A stretch of DNA of 64,000 nt from Hofstenia miamia (taxonomy: Eukaryota > Xenacoelomorpha > Acoela > Hofsteniidae). The notes below the pieces were generated by a model. It saw only the letters and a list, made by a program, of their open reading frames with translations. It was not told the DNA's origin and searched no databases. The translations under genes were made by a program, and so were the position numbers. This document shows positions 24,372 to 37,666 of the stretch, piece by piece (positions within the stretch are counted from its first letter, which is position 1; each line of letters opens with the position of its first letter). Where the stretch lies: NCBI GenBank assembly GCA_900660155.1, contig CABFPE010000036.1:685897-749896 (forward strand), given 5' to 3'.

Positions 24372-27300
24372 AGCCATAGAATTGGCAAATTTGTTTCCAA
24401 AAAATTCTACCAAGCTTCCACCTTTGATAAAGACATACAAAACGCGTGTTTTAAACACATATTCATGTAGCATCCGCTACCAAGCTCTAACTCACGGTGA
24501 CTAATTCATTTTGAATGTAGTTCTGTGTTAAGTGCGGGTAGGGATTTACTTTTACTAACTGCTTTACTCCATTAATACTCTTAGCTAACTTTGATTAACT
24601 ATCTCGTAATCGAACACTGTTTAGGTGTGGACAGAATGTTGCAGTTCTCCTGTTAGATGATCTTTCATGAGGTCTCCGGCCGACTCCGATCTCCGAATCT
24701 TCCACAAGTAATCGTCTTCGTCATCGATGAATTGTTTCCAAATCTCAGCTCAACGACGTAACTTATGTGTTCCCTATCCTAATTCATTGCAACCCTCAAG
24801 GCGGGATGTAACTGACTTAAACTCAATTTGTAATGTGTAATTTATACTTGCTTAGTAAATATTCCTTTAGCCATTACCGAAAAATACTGGCTTTAATAAA
24901 TTTAAATAATTAAATAGATAATTACTTGCAGTTTCCTAACCTACATTTAATAATACATGCTCGGTCTCGTTATCGGTCTCTTTATAGGTCACCTATGTAG
25001 TCTAGTTAATATAAAATATAATAGCCTACGATTGGTTATCCAACCATTTTCTCTGAGGTTTCATTATTGTATACATGTCGATGAAAGAATCGATAGTCAA
25101 TTACACGGAGAAAAACTCCTAATCGTATCCCTAACATAAATGCAGTTTCATGGCTTGGATCAAGGACCCTCGAATCGCTCCCGATGTGTACCCTCGCCAC
25201 TACTAATGCATCGACCGTTTAGCTTGACATGATTTAATAATAAGCAAACCGAATAAAATCTAAAGATAAGATTTTCGAAGAATTTACTTCAACTGTTCTC
25301 CAAATGATTTCACGCTATTTATAGTTCCAGATCCAAAAGTACCTGTCGATTTTGAATTTTAAATCGTCTGCCAAGATGGCTGAAAAATAATGGAAGCGAT
25401 ATTGCCCCCTTCGTTTTGCCAAATTGTTTCGACAAGTACTATTTGGCAAATGTTGCTTCTTAGTTGTATTTTACAAAATTAATGATGATAAGCTTAAATT
25501 GAATTTCATTTACAATTAATGTTATTTTAATCATAATTCGATGATAATCTTCCCTGACTGACCAATCTCTTATTTGTTCTTCTTTAGCAGCGTTAATTCT
25601 TGGATTATGCTACATTCAACACTAATAATGCAGGACAATTCACACATTCGATCTATGAGCTTAAATTTGGGCTGACAGTTGACACTTTTTGGTATTCGTG
25701 TTATTGATGGTTGGAGCAGAAGCAGCATCATTTAGTTCCGTAAAGTTTCAAATGCAGTTATGGAATTGATTGACATCGTAGTTGTATATCATACACATAT
25801 ATAGGCGCTGGTATTTCCAAAAATAATAAATGGTGCTCTGTGTTTAGGTTTACAAAAAGCCCAATTTTTCGCACACAACCTGAAATGGAGTTCCCATTAT
25901 TAAATCTTGCAAAAATTAGCAATTTTTTTTCCAACATGAAATACAGGCGTTAGGTGCACATTTACTTTATATTACTCATTATACTATAAGGACTATTCAT
26001 GCTTACATGTCTAGATCTGGGTAGGTCTACTAAACTCATTTCCTATACCAGATTTCTTAATAATTTTAATAATCTACAAATAAAATGTTGGTAATTACAG
26101 AAAACTGGTGCGCCGCATTGATCCAATCAATCTCACAATCTTTTTAAACTGTTTCTGAAAGCAGCGAGTAGACAAAACAAATAAAGAGTTGTGTTTTCTC
26201 AGTTCGCATGTAAATATAAAATCTGAGATGTGTGTCTTATCTTGTATTCTACAGATCTTTGATTTGAATTAAATAGAGTGGGAATGATGGATATCAATAA
26301 GTTTTAATGGAGTGAAAATTTGTAGGTGGTCGCTATAGTTAAATGCCATCAGCAAATGCGCAAATATCATATTCCTGGCAATAGATAGAACTGAACGTAA
26401 GCCAAAGAAAAATATTCGAAAGACTTTCGTTAATATCTAGCACAATCGAAAGATGTAATATATAACTACTACTTCATTCATCATCTAATGTCAAAGAAGA
26501 CTTTGGGCTATTGATTTACAACTAACACAGTTCACGTATAACATTGAATCACAGGTTGATAAATCCTCGAAAATATCTATTGGCAGCGATACAAAATTAA
26601 ACATTTTAATATTCAATGCAATATTTCCTGTCTTAAAGAGACTGTAGAACAAAAGTTGAATGTATGGAAATTGTAATTGGAATCGACAGGATCAAATGTC
26701 CTGGGATTATATGGAATTCACACGGTCGGTTGTCTGGTTCCACTGACTATCAAAACTACCCTTCAAATTAATTTACGTTGACTTTAAATTTATCTCCAGT
26801 TAATTGGTTTAAGCAATATATCTACAAATCAAATGAATATTACCCGGAAAACTCTCAAATTAAAATAGTTATTTCAATTATTTATAACGAACTTAAAGTA
26901 AAAGAAACTCTTTGTTGCCTATAACCGATGTGCATATTTCCAACATCCAACAAATTGTGACTGAAGGTTTTACATTATGCAACTCTTCTTATAACAGAGC
27001 TACAACCGTTATCAAGTAATTTTCTTGATATCAACGTAATGATTTTCTTTGGTTCAGGGGTCTTTTTGTAAAAATGATATGGGAGGAATCCATTGTGAAA
27101 GTGAAAACAATGTTATTTTAAAATCAACATAAAATACCATTGCTGATTTGATTATGATAATATTACTTTTGTATTTTCTAATAAACTGCATAAAGTCGCT
27201 AATTGACAAATGCATGCACTCCCATCAAATTTGTAAGTTTCATAAATAATAGTCTAAAATAATTCACTTGTTAATTTATGAGTGCAACTAACAGTGGCTA

Positions 27301-30300
27301 CAAAATAAATTTCGCCTTAACAGGAATTTTCAGCCTTTTAATGGTTTTTAGTAAAAATTTGTAAATTCAATGAGGTTAAACATTGATTGTCTGACTCGTT
27401 GGATCTGGTTATAGGTCAATTGCCTACTTTTCTTTGTAGATCAAAATGTATGTTCGACTGCCACTGTGATCAAAAACTAGTTTTTATCATGTAACCCATT
27501 AATTTTTGCTTGTTTATAATATCAAAGTTATGGTGTTTCATCCTGTTGGCTTGCATCAACACATTCAAGATAACTGGAGGAGACAAAACTCAACACACTA
27601 AATGTTTTTCTGAATTTAATCGGTGTTGGAAAAATGTGAATTCAGTGAAAAATCATGATCAAATGTCGAAGTAAATGGAATTCTTTAGAATTTGAGAATA
27701 AAAATTGTCTATTTAATACAGTGTTGAATTAAGAATTAGAAAGAGGCATACATTTCTCGCCCTGCTGGTATTTGTTTATAAATGATCTCTTGAATAAATT
27801 TAATGCTCGGGTGAAAATAAGAGAACAATTTTCTCTTTCTGCTTCTATTAATGCATTGTGTACACTGATCTAATTAAATTAAATTACGCAAATGTCGCCT
27901 ACTTGTAATGAATATTCTAACATTTTAATGTCTAAATTTGAAAGGCGAGGTTTCGGTATGATGGGTTACCCAAACACATTCCAAACCATATTTTTCAACG
28001 AACAAAACTAGAGGGTATACTCAGTTAGCCGATTCTGTAATGAAACAAGTATAACAATCTATTAATATGAAAAACAATGCAAAACTGCAGATTTTTCAAA
28101 TAGATGACACCTAACCCTCCAAGCACTGGCAATACATTTTTGAATCACAAATTTTGAGTTTGTATTAATCTGTTAATTATATTTCTTCTATTTCAGAAAC
28201 AATAATGATAATATCAAAAGTCTTCTACAACAGCTGAGTATTGTGTGTCGTGGGTTAGATTGAACATACCTTAGAAAAAGTTGCTTCAAACACTAAATGG
28301 TGATTATATAAATTACCCATTTTGCATTGTATAAAAATGTACTACTGGTACTGAAAGGATATTATGTACGTTTAGGTAGCATCCCTAATACTAACATAGG
28401 GCATACACGACAGGCCTTTGAATAAAGAAAGCAATTATTTCATATACGACATCATGGATGCCGCTGAAGCATTCAAAGAATATTCGATCAATGATCCGTG
28501 GATTTGAATAAAGTACTTGAATAGAACTTCTAAATACATTCTCTCATTGGTCAAAATGCGAATCGTTAGATTTGTTGAATAAAGCAATTCCGTCAGCAAT
28601 CGATTACTTCAATAAAATTTCATAATCAAAACGGATAGATTCCATACAAATACATCGAATTTAACCAAGACATTTTAAATGCACTCATTTCCATTTTATC
28701 GCAATTATCCAATTATTTTCGAAAATATATGCACATATGAAGATAAAAGCCGTAATTTACTTGCTTTATTAAAAAAACTGATCTCATGCACTCAGCGTAA
28801 ATTAATTACAAACGACAGAACAAAATTTGAGGAAATGAGGTTTTGGCAATGTTGGAAGTTGTTCAATATGAACACTCGCTTTCATGTGGAGGTTTTGATA
28901 AGTGCAAATGTAAGATCTTGAACAAAATATCCGTTTTCGAAAGTTAACATTATCACTCTCTGTTGCTTTCTATCACTGATACTTATGTTAACCTTAAAGG
29001 ATTTAGCTTACAATAGCTAAGAAACCTCGACATTATTTTTCTGTTATTAAGAAACATTTACTGACAGAAGTTCAGGCTCACTTAGAAGCAAACCTCATGT
29101 AAAGCACATGTAAATCTTTATTGACGCCTGGCTGTCAGCTACAAAGTTTAGAAAAAGACCGAGCGACGATCAAAGTGACAAGCCATATTTCTAACAAGAG
29201 GAAGAATCCGTCATGTGAGAATTACTGGAGAAGCAATATTAATAGAAATTGATTTACAGGAGCTAATTAAAGACCTGTAATCACTATACGTATATTGCCT
29301 TGCATTAATACTTCGTACTTAACCCCATCCCAACAATCTCTTTTAGGACTTTTCATACACGTTTATGGACAATAGTATGCTATAAATCCTAACTGTTTTC
29401 ATGAAGTTGATATAATACATTTTCGTATTGTATAGAAAAACAACACTTTTAAAATTTAGCATCCAGTGAAAGTGTGGTCCTTCATTTAACTATGACATTA
29501 TTTGTTTATAGTGAAATGTTCAAAAATTGAAATATAACATAAATTGACTCTTGATTAAAATAAGCTGTAACTAAAGCTAATGCTAAATTTTAGGGTGAAA
29601 GAGATATTGTTCTCAACAAAGATAGAATTATTTTCTCATGATCAAAATGCGTTGGAAATACAACTAAAAGCGTTGTTACATCAAATACCTGAGTGAAAGA
29701 GGAGAAAAATCTAACGGAAATTAAAGTTAATTTGTTATCTTTATGAGCTAAATTGTTTATTATTTGGACTTACAATGTCAGTGCAAGATTTCAAAGAACC
29801 ATTTCAGTGAAATAGATTTCGTACAATTTACAATTCAAATACATTGATTAGCGTTTTTGAGGTGAAATTGTACTTTCAGAAAGCCAGTAATTGTTTATAG
29901 GAAAAGCTGGAAGCATTGTTGAACTACCAAATTCTAAGATTCCAAGCAACGCCATATGATGATAATTTTAAACCTACTATAAAATATTTTTTTAAATTAT
30001 AGGTGCAATCTAGTGAAACAATTAAAAAGATTTTGACACTCAAAATGACTACGAATCGCGTTTCAAAAATCAATTATTATGCAATAGCACCAAAATTTGA
30101 TGCTCCAGTGCAGAACACCCAACATTTATATCCGCTTTGTAGTCTTGGTATTTACCACATATAGAATTACTTGAATGCAGATTAAATTTGACGCTATGTA
30201 CAAAACTCAGTTTTTTGCAACAAACCTTAAATGAAGATTTGCATAAATAAAACTTCACCATTGTTACAAATATTTTTAAGATATTTAACATCATCATTAC

Positions 30301-33300
30301 CAATTACTGCCATTAATTGTTTTAAACATATTTTGCAATATTCTTCTCAAATGTTTTTTGTATATATTAATATAAATTTGTATGGAATTTGGGCAATTAT
30401 TTTTATGATTTGGACTTTAATACTTTTCGTAATCTACTTGTATTTTCTCAAATGTGCATTCCTATTTTGAAATTTAAAAAGCGTTCAGTTTATAATTTGC
30501 ATTGAAATTAGTAAAATACTAAAATTTAATAGCATTTATTATCTTATAAATTTTCGTAAACAATGTGTTTATTGCTAATTATATTCACCCATATTGATAA
30601 TTGAATTATTGTAACCGTACTATTTCATGTTTTCTAGAACGAAAAAACTGCGAGGGTTGGTAATCAAGGATTATTTTCCAATGCCAGTATTCGAATCCGA
30701 ACGAATTTTTCGGGATTACACAAGCACCATCACTGAGCGTTTAGTATCTCATATATCTATGTGTACACGCATCGATGAAATTTACTTACCATGTACAGTT
30801 ATGGAAATAGTTTATTCACAGGGGTAAAGAATAGAAACTAAACTTCTGATAAAAAATTAGCATAAAATTGACCCTGGTGTTAAGTACCAAATTTAGATAT
30901 TGAATTCTTCCAAGAATAATGTTGTCAATATAGAGTGGCGCAACTTTAATTTCCACTCCTGTATTGTAATCATTTTAAATTGATGGATCTTTAAATAAAA
31001 AAGCTGGCAGATCAATTGTAGATTTAGTAAAGAAATAAAAAATTGCTATTGCATTTACAAAACTGTTGAAATAATAAACGCTGTTAAAAGAAATGCTCGA
31101 CGCTGGAGACATCCTATATTAATTTAACATTATTACGTTTGACAAGTTCGGCCGCAAATTCTAGATACTATAAATATTAAATTTGGCTTCCATCCTAATT
31201 TATGACTTGCAGTACATAAAGTAATGTCACTAAGCGGTATAAATCCAGATACTAACTGGAGGGAGACAAGTTATATTAAAAGAACTCTGTTATGCAAAAA
31301 ATTAAAGAAGCATTTTATGTGATTTAAACATAATGCAATGATTGCATATGAAAAGTAAGTTTTAAACGAAAAATGATCGGTGCAAACAAATCGCTTAAAT
31401 TGTAAATTACATTTTAAACAAAGATTTATAACATTATTCATTTAAAACAGTAGCAAAAAGGGACAGAAAATACGTTGGTTTTAAAAAAAACAACGAAATT
31501 TTCTTTTTCTGCAATATATAGTGTTTGCAATCTTCTTGCTGATAGAAAATGAATGTTTTAATGTCATTTATTGGAGTTCACAAACGACAGAAATCTTATT
31601 AATTTATGCGAACAAATTTAAGAAATTTACTACGAGCATAAATAAATTTTTTTATAGCAAAATATCAAAATTTGATCCTATTTAGCTGAAATAAAATTTA
31701 AAAGTCATTAAATTGCAAAATTTAAGCTGATAAAAAGTGGTAAGAAGATCACGAACACCCTGTACATAAATAAAGATTTTGAGCAGGTAAAATTCAATAT
31801 TTTGTATTTACGATAAATATACTTTAATTTCAACTAGAGAAACCAAATTTGTAAAATGCATTGAATTGGAATGCAGAGTTAAAAACCAATGGCCAGTGCT
31901 AGAAAAAAATCAAAATATGAGTGTAGTGCATAACTTTTAATGTTCTGAGAGGATCACGAAAGATAGGAAATTTGCCGTTCGTTGCCTAAATTTATGTAGC
32001 GTTTAGAATTTTAAACTCACAATTTTAGCATACATATTACATATTCTTGTATTTATTTGCATATTTGAATGAATTTATTTGCATTTTAATTGCATTGAAT
32101 GTCGCCTAAACCAAAAAGCCAACCTTTATTACTTTTTTAAACTTCTGAGCATGGATTTCGATATTGCAAAAATTCATAGAAGGTTAAGGTGTAAATTTCC
32201 GCACACGACGCCTACAGATACATTAGAAATGAAATAGCTCGATATTCTGTACTTTCCTATATTAAATACACATTTATTAAATTTATTAAAACTCTGGGGA
32301 ACAATGCAGGACGCATACATAAATAATACATTTGAATTAATAAAAGTTCTTTTAAGAAATATTACTTTGCAATAGTTAAACTAGTAAACTAAACCTGTAA
32401 TACCCCATAACAAACACTTTCCATTATTTTATAGTTTTTAGTATTATAAACCAAAAAAAGAGTAAATATAAATATTCTCAAAAACATACGGATTATGAAA
32501 ATTGATAGAATGTTTTCATATTAACCATAGTCCGAAAAAAGGAAAAAAATTAAAAAACGATAAATCAGAGGTTGTTTTAAAGCGAATTTCAAAAAATATG
32601 ATATAAAACATCGAAACCCAACGACTGGATACATGCCAAAGACTATCAGTTGAGAAGTTCGTTTTATAAATGGAAATCTACATCTGATGAATAAAGGCCA
32701 AAACATCAACTAACAAAAAACAGTGTTGACTGGGAAAATTTAAAAGATATTGGCAGGCTTGCGGGGAAGAAGTTTGTATCCAGCCTAAATAATGGCTGTA
32801 TAGGTATAGGTTAAAATGGTCAATAGTGAATGGTGCTTTGCTTAATCGAAATAACTGAAAATGAAATGAATTGCTTTTATCCTAAACAGTTGTAGCACAG
32901 TCCCAAATACCATTAAATTTAAAAGGAACGTTGAGTTTACTGTTGAAATGAAGTTGATCAAACAATTATTGGTAGAAATTCACTACAATGAGGTAATTTA
33001 CTACAAACTATTGTTTTTAAAAAATAAAATGCTGAGGGTGAGTCTTATAAATTTTATTGTTCTAGAATGATTTCTTTATAATTGTGGTTTTATTTTATCC
33101 AAGCAGCCAAGAAAGATCCTGATGAATATATTGGCTTCAATAATTTTCAATAAATCAACAAAACATTAAAAACTTCTAAAAAATATGATCTTAGTATCGA
33201 ATCACAAACTTTTATTATTTTATTCCTGTGGTAGTGTGTGGAACTTGTGGTGTGGATTTGTAGACATTTCTTGTGGGTCGAAATATGTCACGCCACTGAG

Positions 33301-34342
33301 AGGCTGGATATTGGCGATGAAAACGATAGAAGTTTGTCTTTGAAATGAGGGCGGATTCATTCTTTTTAATAAGATTCTTAAAATTTAAAAAAATGTAAGC
33401 AATGTATTTTTTGGCTAAATTTATAACAAAACACCAAATGTTGGAGAAAACATTAATGGATGAATCTAGGATAGTCTCCAAATTCCTAGCGATAGAAACA
33501 ACTTGGACAATCAGGAAGAAACACAACCGTGATTCGAAAAGGAATAAAATTATTGCCTGCGACTCAAATTCAAAATTAAACTGATTATTGAGCGATTTAT
33601 TAACTTTAGTGAAGTGATTTCCTTAGTAGGGAAACTGCATTTGAAGAAATACTTATTATACTAATAAAGGAAGAAATTAGCGCCTGACCAACCCATGAAA
33701 AGGCGTGGTGTATTATTGGAAAGCTATTTCAATAAATCAAATAAAACAATTTAGAAAGAATGTATTGCCGCTTGCAAATGTAGGACAATTGAAAGATAAG
33801 AGCTATCATCAGGAAAATGAGATTTACAATCCATTAAATATTTAAACAGAGACAATCCTCATAATCCGCACTTCCAACTAATCAATAAACTATTAACTCT
33901 TAGTGACTATAATATGGGAGCACAGACTTTTTATACAACCAAATTCCAATAAAAGTTGAAAGAAGCGCGAAATATTTTGAGGTCACCATCGTTCTGGTTA
34001 ATATCACAGTTATAAAACATTCTGCACCCTTCGAAATGAAATTTAGACCATCTAAGGTGACATTTAGCTAACTTCAAAGAATATTCTCAACAAATGAAAT
34101 TCAGAAAAAGTTCCTACTTTCCATAACAACAATGATTTGATTGAATGTTTTTTTAGCAATTTAAGTACTCTAATTATGATGATGATCTATTTAAAAATAC
34201 AATAAATATGTAAAATTCCTTTTTGGGTTACATTTGGAAAGGGTGCAGTGTTGACTAAAAAAATGTTGAGTTGGATCGTTTACATATTTGATCAAACTAA
34301 GGATAGTAAAACCTCTACATATCAATATTTTGGAAAACTTAC
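24372..34342. other. ERG intron, mostly unrecognised
   Basis: Belongs to the 12.6-kb intron between the exons at 34343-34518 and 21695-21768. At 24610-24830 a patch is richer in GC and may be an eroded repeat. 25150-25190 shares a short block (CAAGGACCCT followed by GAATC and TCCC) with 58095-58125. No exon, RNA gene or intact element is recognised in the rest. Confidence 0.5.
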
Positions 34343-34518
34343 TTAACAAAGAATCTTTCTCGGGTGGACTAGAAGATTTGCAAAAGTATGTAGTTGCTGT
34401 GTCGTTTTTATCCGATGAGCAGTCAGGATCATGTTGGCTCACAGGAGTTAATAACGTTGAATCCACCTGCAGTGAAGAGCTTTCACTCCGCTCGGGTTCT
34501 GAGCGTCGATCCCTCGGA
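34343..34518 (-). CDS. KCNH2 (erg/sei): ERG-type potassium channel, Ser/Pro/Glu-rich linker exon
   Basis: The 176-base exon has an acceptor AAATTTAG and a perfect GTAAGT donor. One base completes a codon begun in the 37.5-kb exon (AG+T, Ser), 58 codons follow, and one base is left for the next exon. It encodes PRDRRSEPERSESSSLQ, then a Thr/Ser/Asp-rich middle and SSSPPEKDSLL. This low-complexity, phosphorylatable-looking sequence is typical of the variable linker between the PAS domain and S1. There is no family motif, so the call rests on splice sites, matching phase at both junctions, and coding-like composition in AT-rich DNA. The opposite-strand frame here is its shadow. Confidence 0.83.
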
Positions 34519-35921
34519 CTAAATTTCAGTTCAAAAATATTTAACTAATATAATTTGGTTGTAAATTCGTGATGTATTGGAAAACATATTTCAATTTTAA
34601 ACTAGATAGTTACAGTGAGTAGCATCGTTCATTCAGAATGTGTTGGGGGTAATGCGCCACTTGAACTGATAATTAAAAATAATTTAGCTTTGTAATAAGT
34701 ACATAGCGAGTCATTTCAGTACTTCTTAAAACTTGCAAAATCACAACAATTCATTTATTTTCAATAAAACTATTTGAAACCTCTAATATTATAAAGTTAC
34801 AATGACATCTGAAATAGACATGGAAGAATTAAACGTACAAAGCAAGTCTGAATAAGGTTTACACTTGATTTGAAGATGGTTATTTACAAAATTGGATCAT
34901 AATAATTAATAACCTGGTAAAAGCCAAATATACAATTAAGAAAATAAATTAAATATTTGAAAATTTTCCATTGAATACAATTTTGGTTACAAATAGGAGA
35001 AATCTGATGAATTTATGGAATTGTATAACTTATCTGGACAAACAAAATATTTAAGATTTGATGAAAATAAAATATTGAATATATAAAAATTAGCGAATAC
35101 TTTTAATACTACGCTTTAGAACAGCGAAATTATGGTGATAAATATGCACTTTTAAAATTAAAATATTCAGATAATGGTCGGAATCAGGAAGATTAAACGA
35201 CATTTCATTTGTAAAAATATACATGTATAAAAAACAACAATTTTTCGACATGAAAAATATTTTGATTGAATGTATTTGTTTATAATTCCAAATTCATCTC
35301 AGTTTAGTAAGCCTGCCTCCACTTAAAATGTAAGATATAGGAACCTCAATTGACCCGGATCACGTTGCAAGGAACCAGGACGGGCACTGAAAAATCTACG
35401 ATATTCCCTGCAGTACGATATTTCAAATATATAATTTATTAATTCTAAGTGTTGTAGATAAGCACCATAATGAACGTAACTACAATAAAAATTAATAGCA
35501 TAACATAAAAAACTGAAATTGGTGCATTAATAAAAATGTAGGCTAAGTTTAGATTTTCAATTTAGATTTTTCTGATTCGAATGAAATAAATTACTGGCCC
35601 ATAAACGATTATTAGTTTAAAAATTGCATTTTGCTATTTCCGATGCCAAATGGCCACTCTTGTCATAATGGAAAATACATGCATACATTCAATTGAGAAG
35701 GGAACAAAAATGGGCGATCATATACACAAAAAATTGAGTTAAACCTGTAATATGTCGAGTAGCATCGAAATGCACAATTTATACAATCGAATTTTATGCT
35801 CAATAATTGAAATTTATGCAAAATAGACATTTTGTTGAACATAAGTGTATTCGAAATGTCAATTTTGTTAAAATGACAATTCTTGCATGTGTTCAGATAG
35901 CAGAGCGTTTGGATACAAGGG
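34519..35921. other. ERG intron, nothing recognised
   Basis: AT-rich part of the 3-kb intron between the 34.3-kb and 37.5-kb exons. No mobile element or coding signal is supported before the hAT-like element that begins at 35922. Confidence 0.6.
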
Positions 35922-37028
35922 CAGAGCTGCAACCGTACGATGCTCGTGCCGTGCCTAATATTTTGTTTTACTTAGTCGTGCCCCAAATCAATGGAATATG
36001 CAAGCGTCTGAAACTCACAATTATTTTTTATCCAATTTTTTGTTCGTAATTAATATTGCAATGAATTGGCAAGCGCTGAATTTATTGTTTTACATGTTTT
36101 TTATCTTCAGTTTATTTAAAATGGATTAAATTATTGCATTTCAAAAATTGTAGTATCAAAAGGATTTCTAATATTTACTACCTTTGAAGATTGTATGGGT
36201 AAAATGGAAATTTAGAAATGATTTAAATAAAAAAAAATCCGATTTTTGTAATTGTAATCGGATTTTTTTCCTAACACTGATTAAATGATTCTTAGAAATA
36301 GACTTGCATAGAAATTACATTTCGGGAATCTTTAGAATGCAACAACAATATTCGTATTTTCGTTATTCCATGTACTTCCTGCTTGACATTTTGCAGAATT
36401 TCAAATCATTGCTTACAGATGTATTAGATATTATGTTTTGCGATTTTTGTCGAATTGTCGTGAGGCATATTTAGTACATAACGAATAATTTAATACGCGT
36501 AATTCAATGTTTCTAAGTTTATAGGTTATGTTCTAATTATTACATTATTTTTCTATGCAGTAAGCGTTTTCTAATATATTAGTTCCTTTTATTTAAATGT
36601 CCATACGTTTAGAATAGCATACATTTAATTAGAATAAGTAAACCTTATATCAAAAACCTTTTCAAAAATGTAGTTTTTTGTTTTTCACTGCTCACTTCTG
36701 GTAAATATAATTATTTGGGTGTCTATTTTTGAGGCACATTACATTAATGGAAGCATATCATAATACGTTTATATACAATCGGGATTCATACTTATGTTTT
36801 AGGAATCTGACGTAAAAGATGTTTTTTTCAACAAAGTTGGATTTCCCAAAATTTACAGGTCAAACAAAAATACAACAATTACACTTGTATTAGTCTGATT
36901 TGTTACTAGAATTAGATATATTTGAAAAACCGTACCGTGCCTAATAATATTTTTAAAAAACCGTGCCGTGCTTAAAATCCACGGTGCCGGAGGTGTGCTT
37001 CCAAAACCCAGGCACGGTTGCAGCTCTG
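35922..37028. mobile_element. hAT-type non-autonomous element, 1.1 kb, with a second element inside
   Basis: The left end is CAGAGCTGCAACCGTACG and the right end, read on the other strand, CAGAGCTGCAACCGTGCC: 15 identical terminal bases in inverted orientation. Flanks are TACAAGGG (35914-35921) and TGCAAGGG (37029-37036), an 8-base target duplication with one mismatch. Subterminal words such as GTGCCGTGCCTAATA recur inverted near both ends, and the outer 100 bases are far richer in GC than the interior. It carries no transposase. A truncated copy of the 404-base hAT MITE lies inside (36050-36279). Confidence 0.82.
36050..36279. mobile_element. truncated copy 3 of the 404-base hAT MITE
   Basis: Matches the right half of the elements at 16142 and 16996, including the GAATTGGCAAGC word, the AGTATCAAAAGGATTT word and the end CCTAACACTG. 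The left half with the CAGTGTTGG terminus is missing. It lies inside the 1.1-kb hAT-type element, so it either inserted there or was captured during a rearrangement. Confidence 0.8.
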
Positions 37029-37542
37029 TGCAAGGGTACCGCACGACAGTTTTTGACACTAGTTAAACAGTTTATTGACTGTAATAAAAAAAGACCTGCC
37101 ATCTGATATGCCAATAAATTGCTTTTGTAGTACACAATTTGTCAAATTTGATTTATAGATTTATCGATTTGACTATTAGCAAAACAATATTCGCATTCTA
37201 CATGAGTAGTCTTTTAGAGTCTTTTAACTATTAATAAAATATTTTACCATTCGTTAAATAATGTAACTAAAAAAATTCGGTTACTACAAAAGCACTGCGT
37301 ATATATTTTAACCATTTCAACATAAAATTGCAAACATGAACTTATTGGAATGTCGCACAAGTCTATTTACTATAGCCCAAAAGGTTTTTTTCAATAAAGT
37401 CTTATCATCTGAATTTACAATGCATCGAAAAATTCACAATTTAAAGATATTTGGCCAATTGATGCAAATAACAACCATTTTTTACCAAAAAACAAAACTT
37501 CAATCCTATTAAATGTTGTTAAAATATCTGTTTAAATATAAC

Positions 37543-37666
37543 CTTGCATATGTCGCAAATGGAGAAGATGTTCTGTGTTTATCAATTGAAGGCTTTGAGT
37601 TATGCGTAAGTTCGGAGCCTCGGCGCAGATTTGCCAAGGTTTTAGGCAACTTGAACTGTGATCCAG
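37543..37666 (-). CDS. KCNH2 (erg/sei): ERG-type potassium channel, first linker exon after the PAS domain
   Basis: A 124-base exon starts after a TATTTTAG acceptor and ends GCA AG before GTTATA, a weak but legal donor. Two bases complete the incoming codon, then 40 codons read GSQFKLPKTLANLRRGSELT and continue with a Ser/Thr-rich tail. The FKLP-LA-L pattern corresponds to the short block that follows the PAS domain in vertebrate ERG (FRLKLPALLAL). The two leftover bases are completed by the single first base of the 34-kb exon, so frame is kept. The PAS exons should lie at higher coordinates but none was found up to 64 kb. Confidence 0.82.

Noticed and set aside
24957-25139. ORF with LVIGLFIGHL, faintly like the C-terminus of some LINE proteins
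   Set aside because: The similarity is a few residues and no other LINE part lies nearby.
30627-30827. 66-codon plus-strand ORF with protein-like text
   Set aside because: Too short, unrecognised, and without clear splice sites in frame.
33215-33526. 103-codon minus-strand ORF with a polar C-terminus inside the ERG intron
   Set aside because: The N-terminal half is AT-driven and the frame has no recognisable domain or convincing splice sites; the tail alone is not enough.
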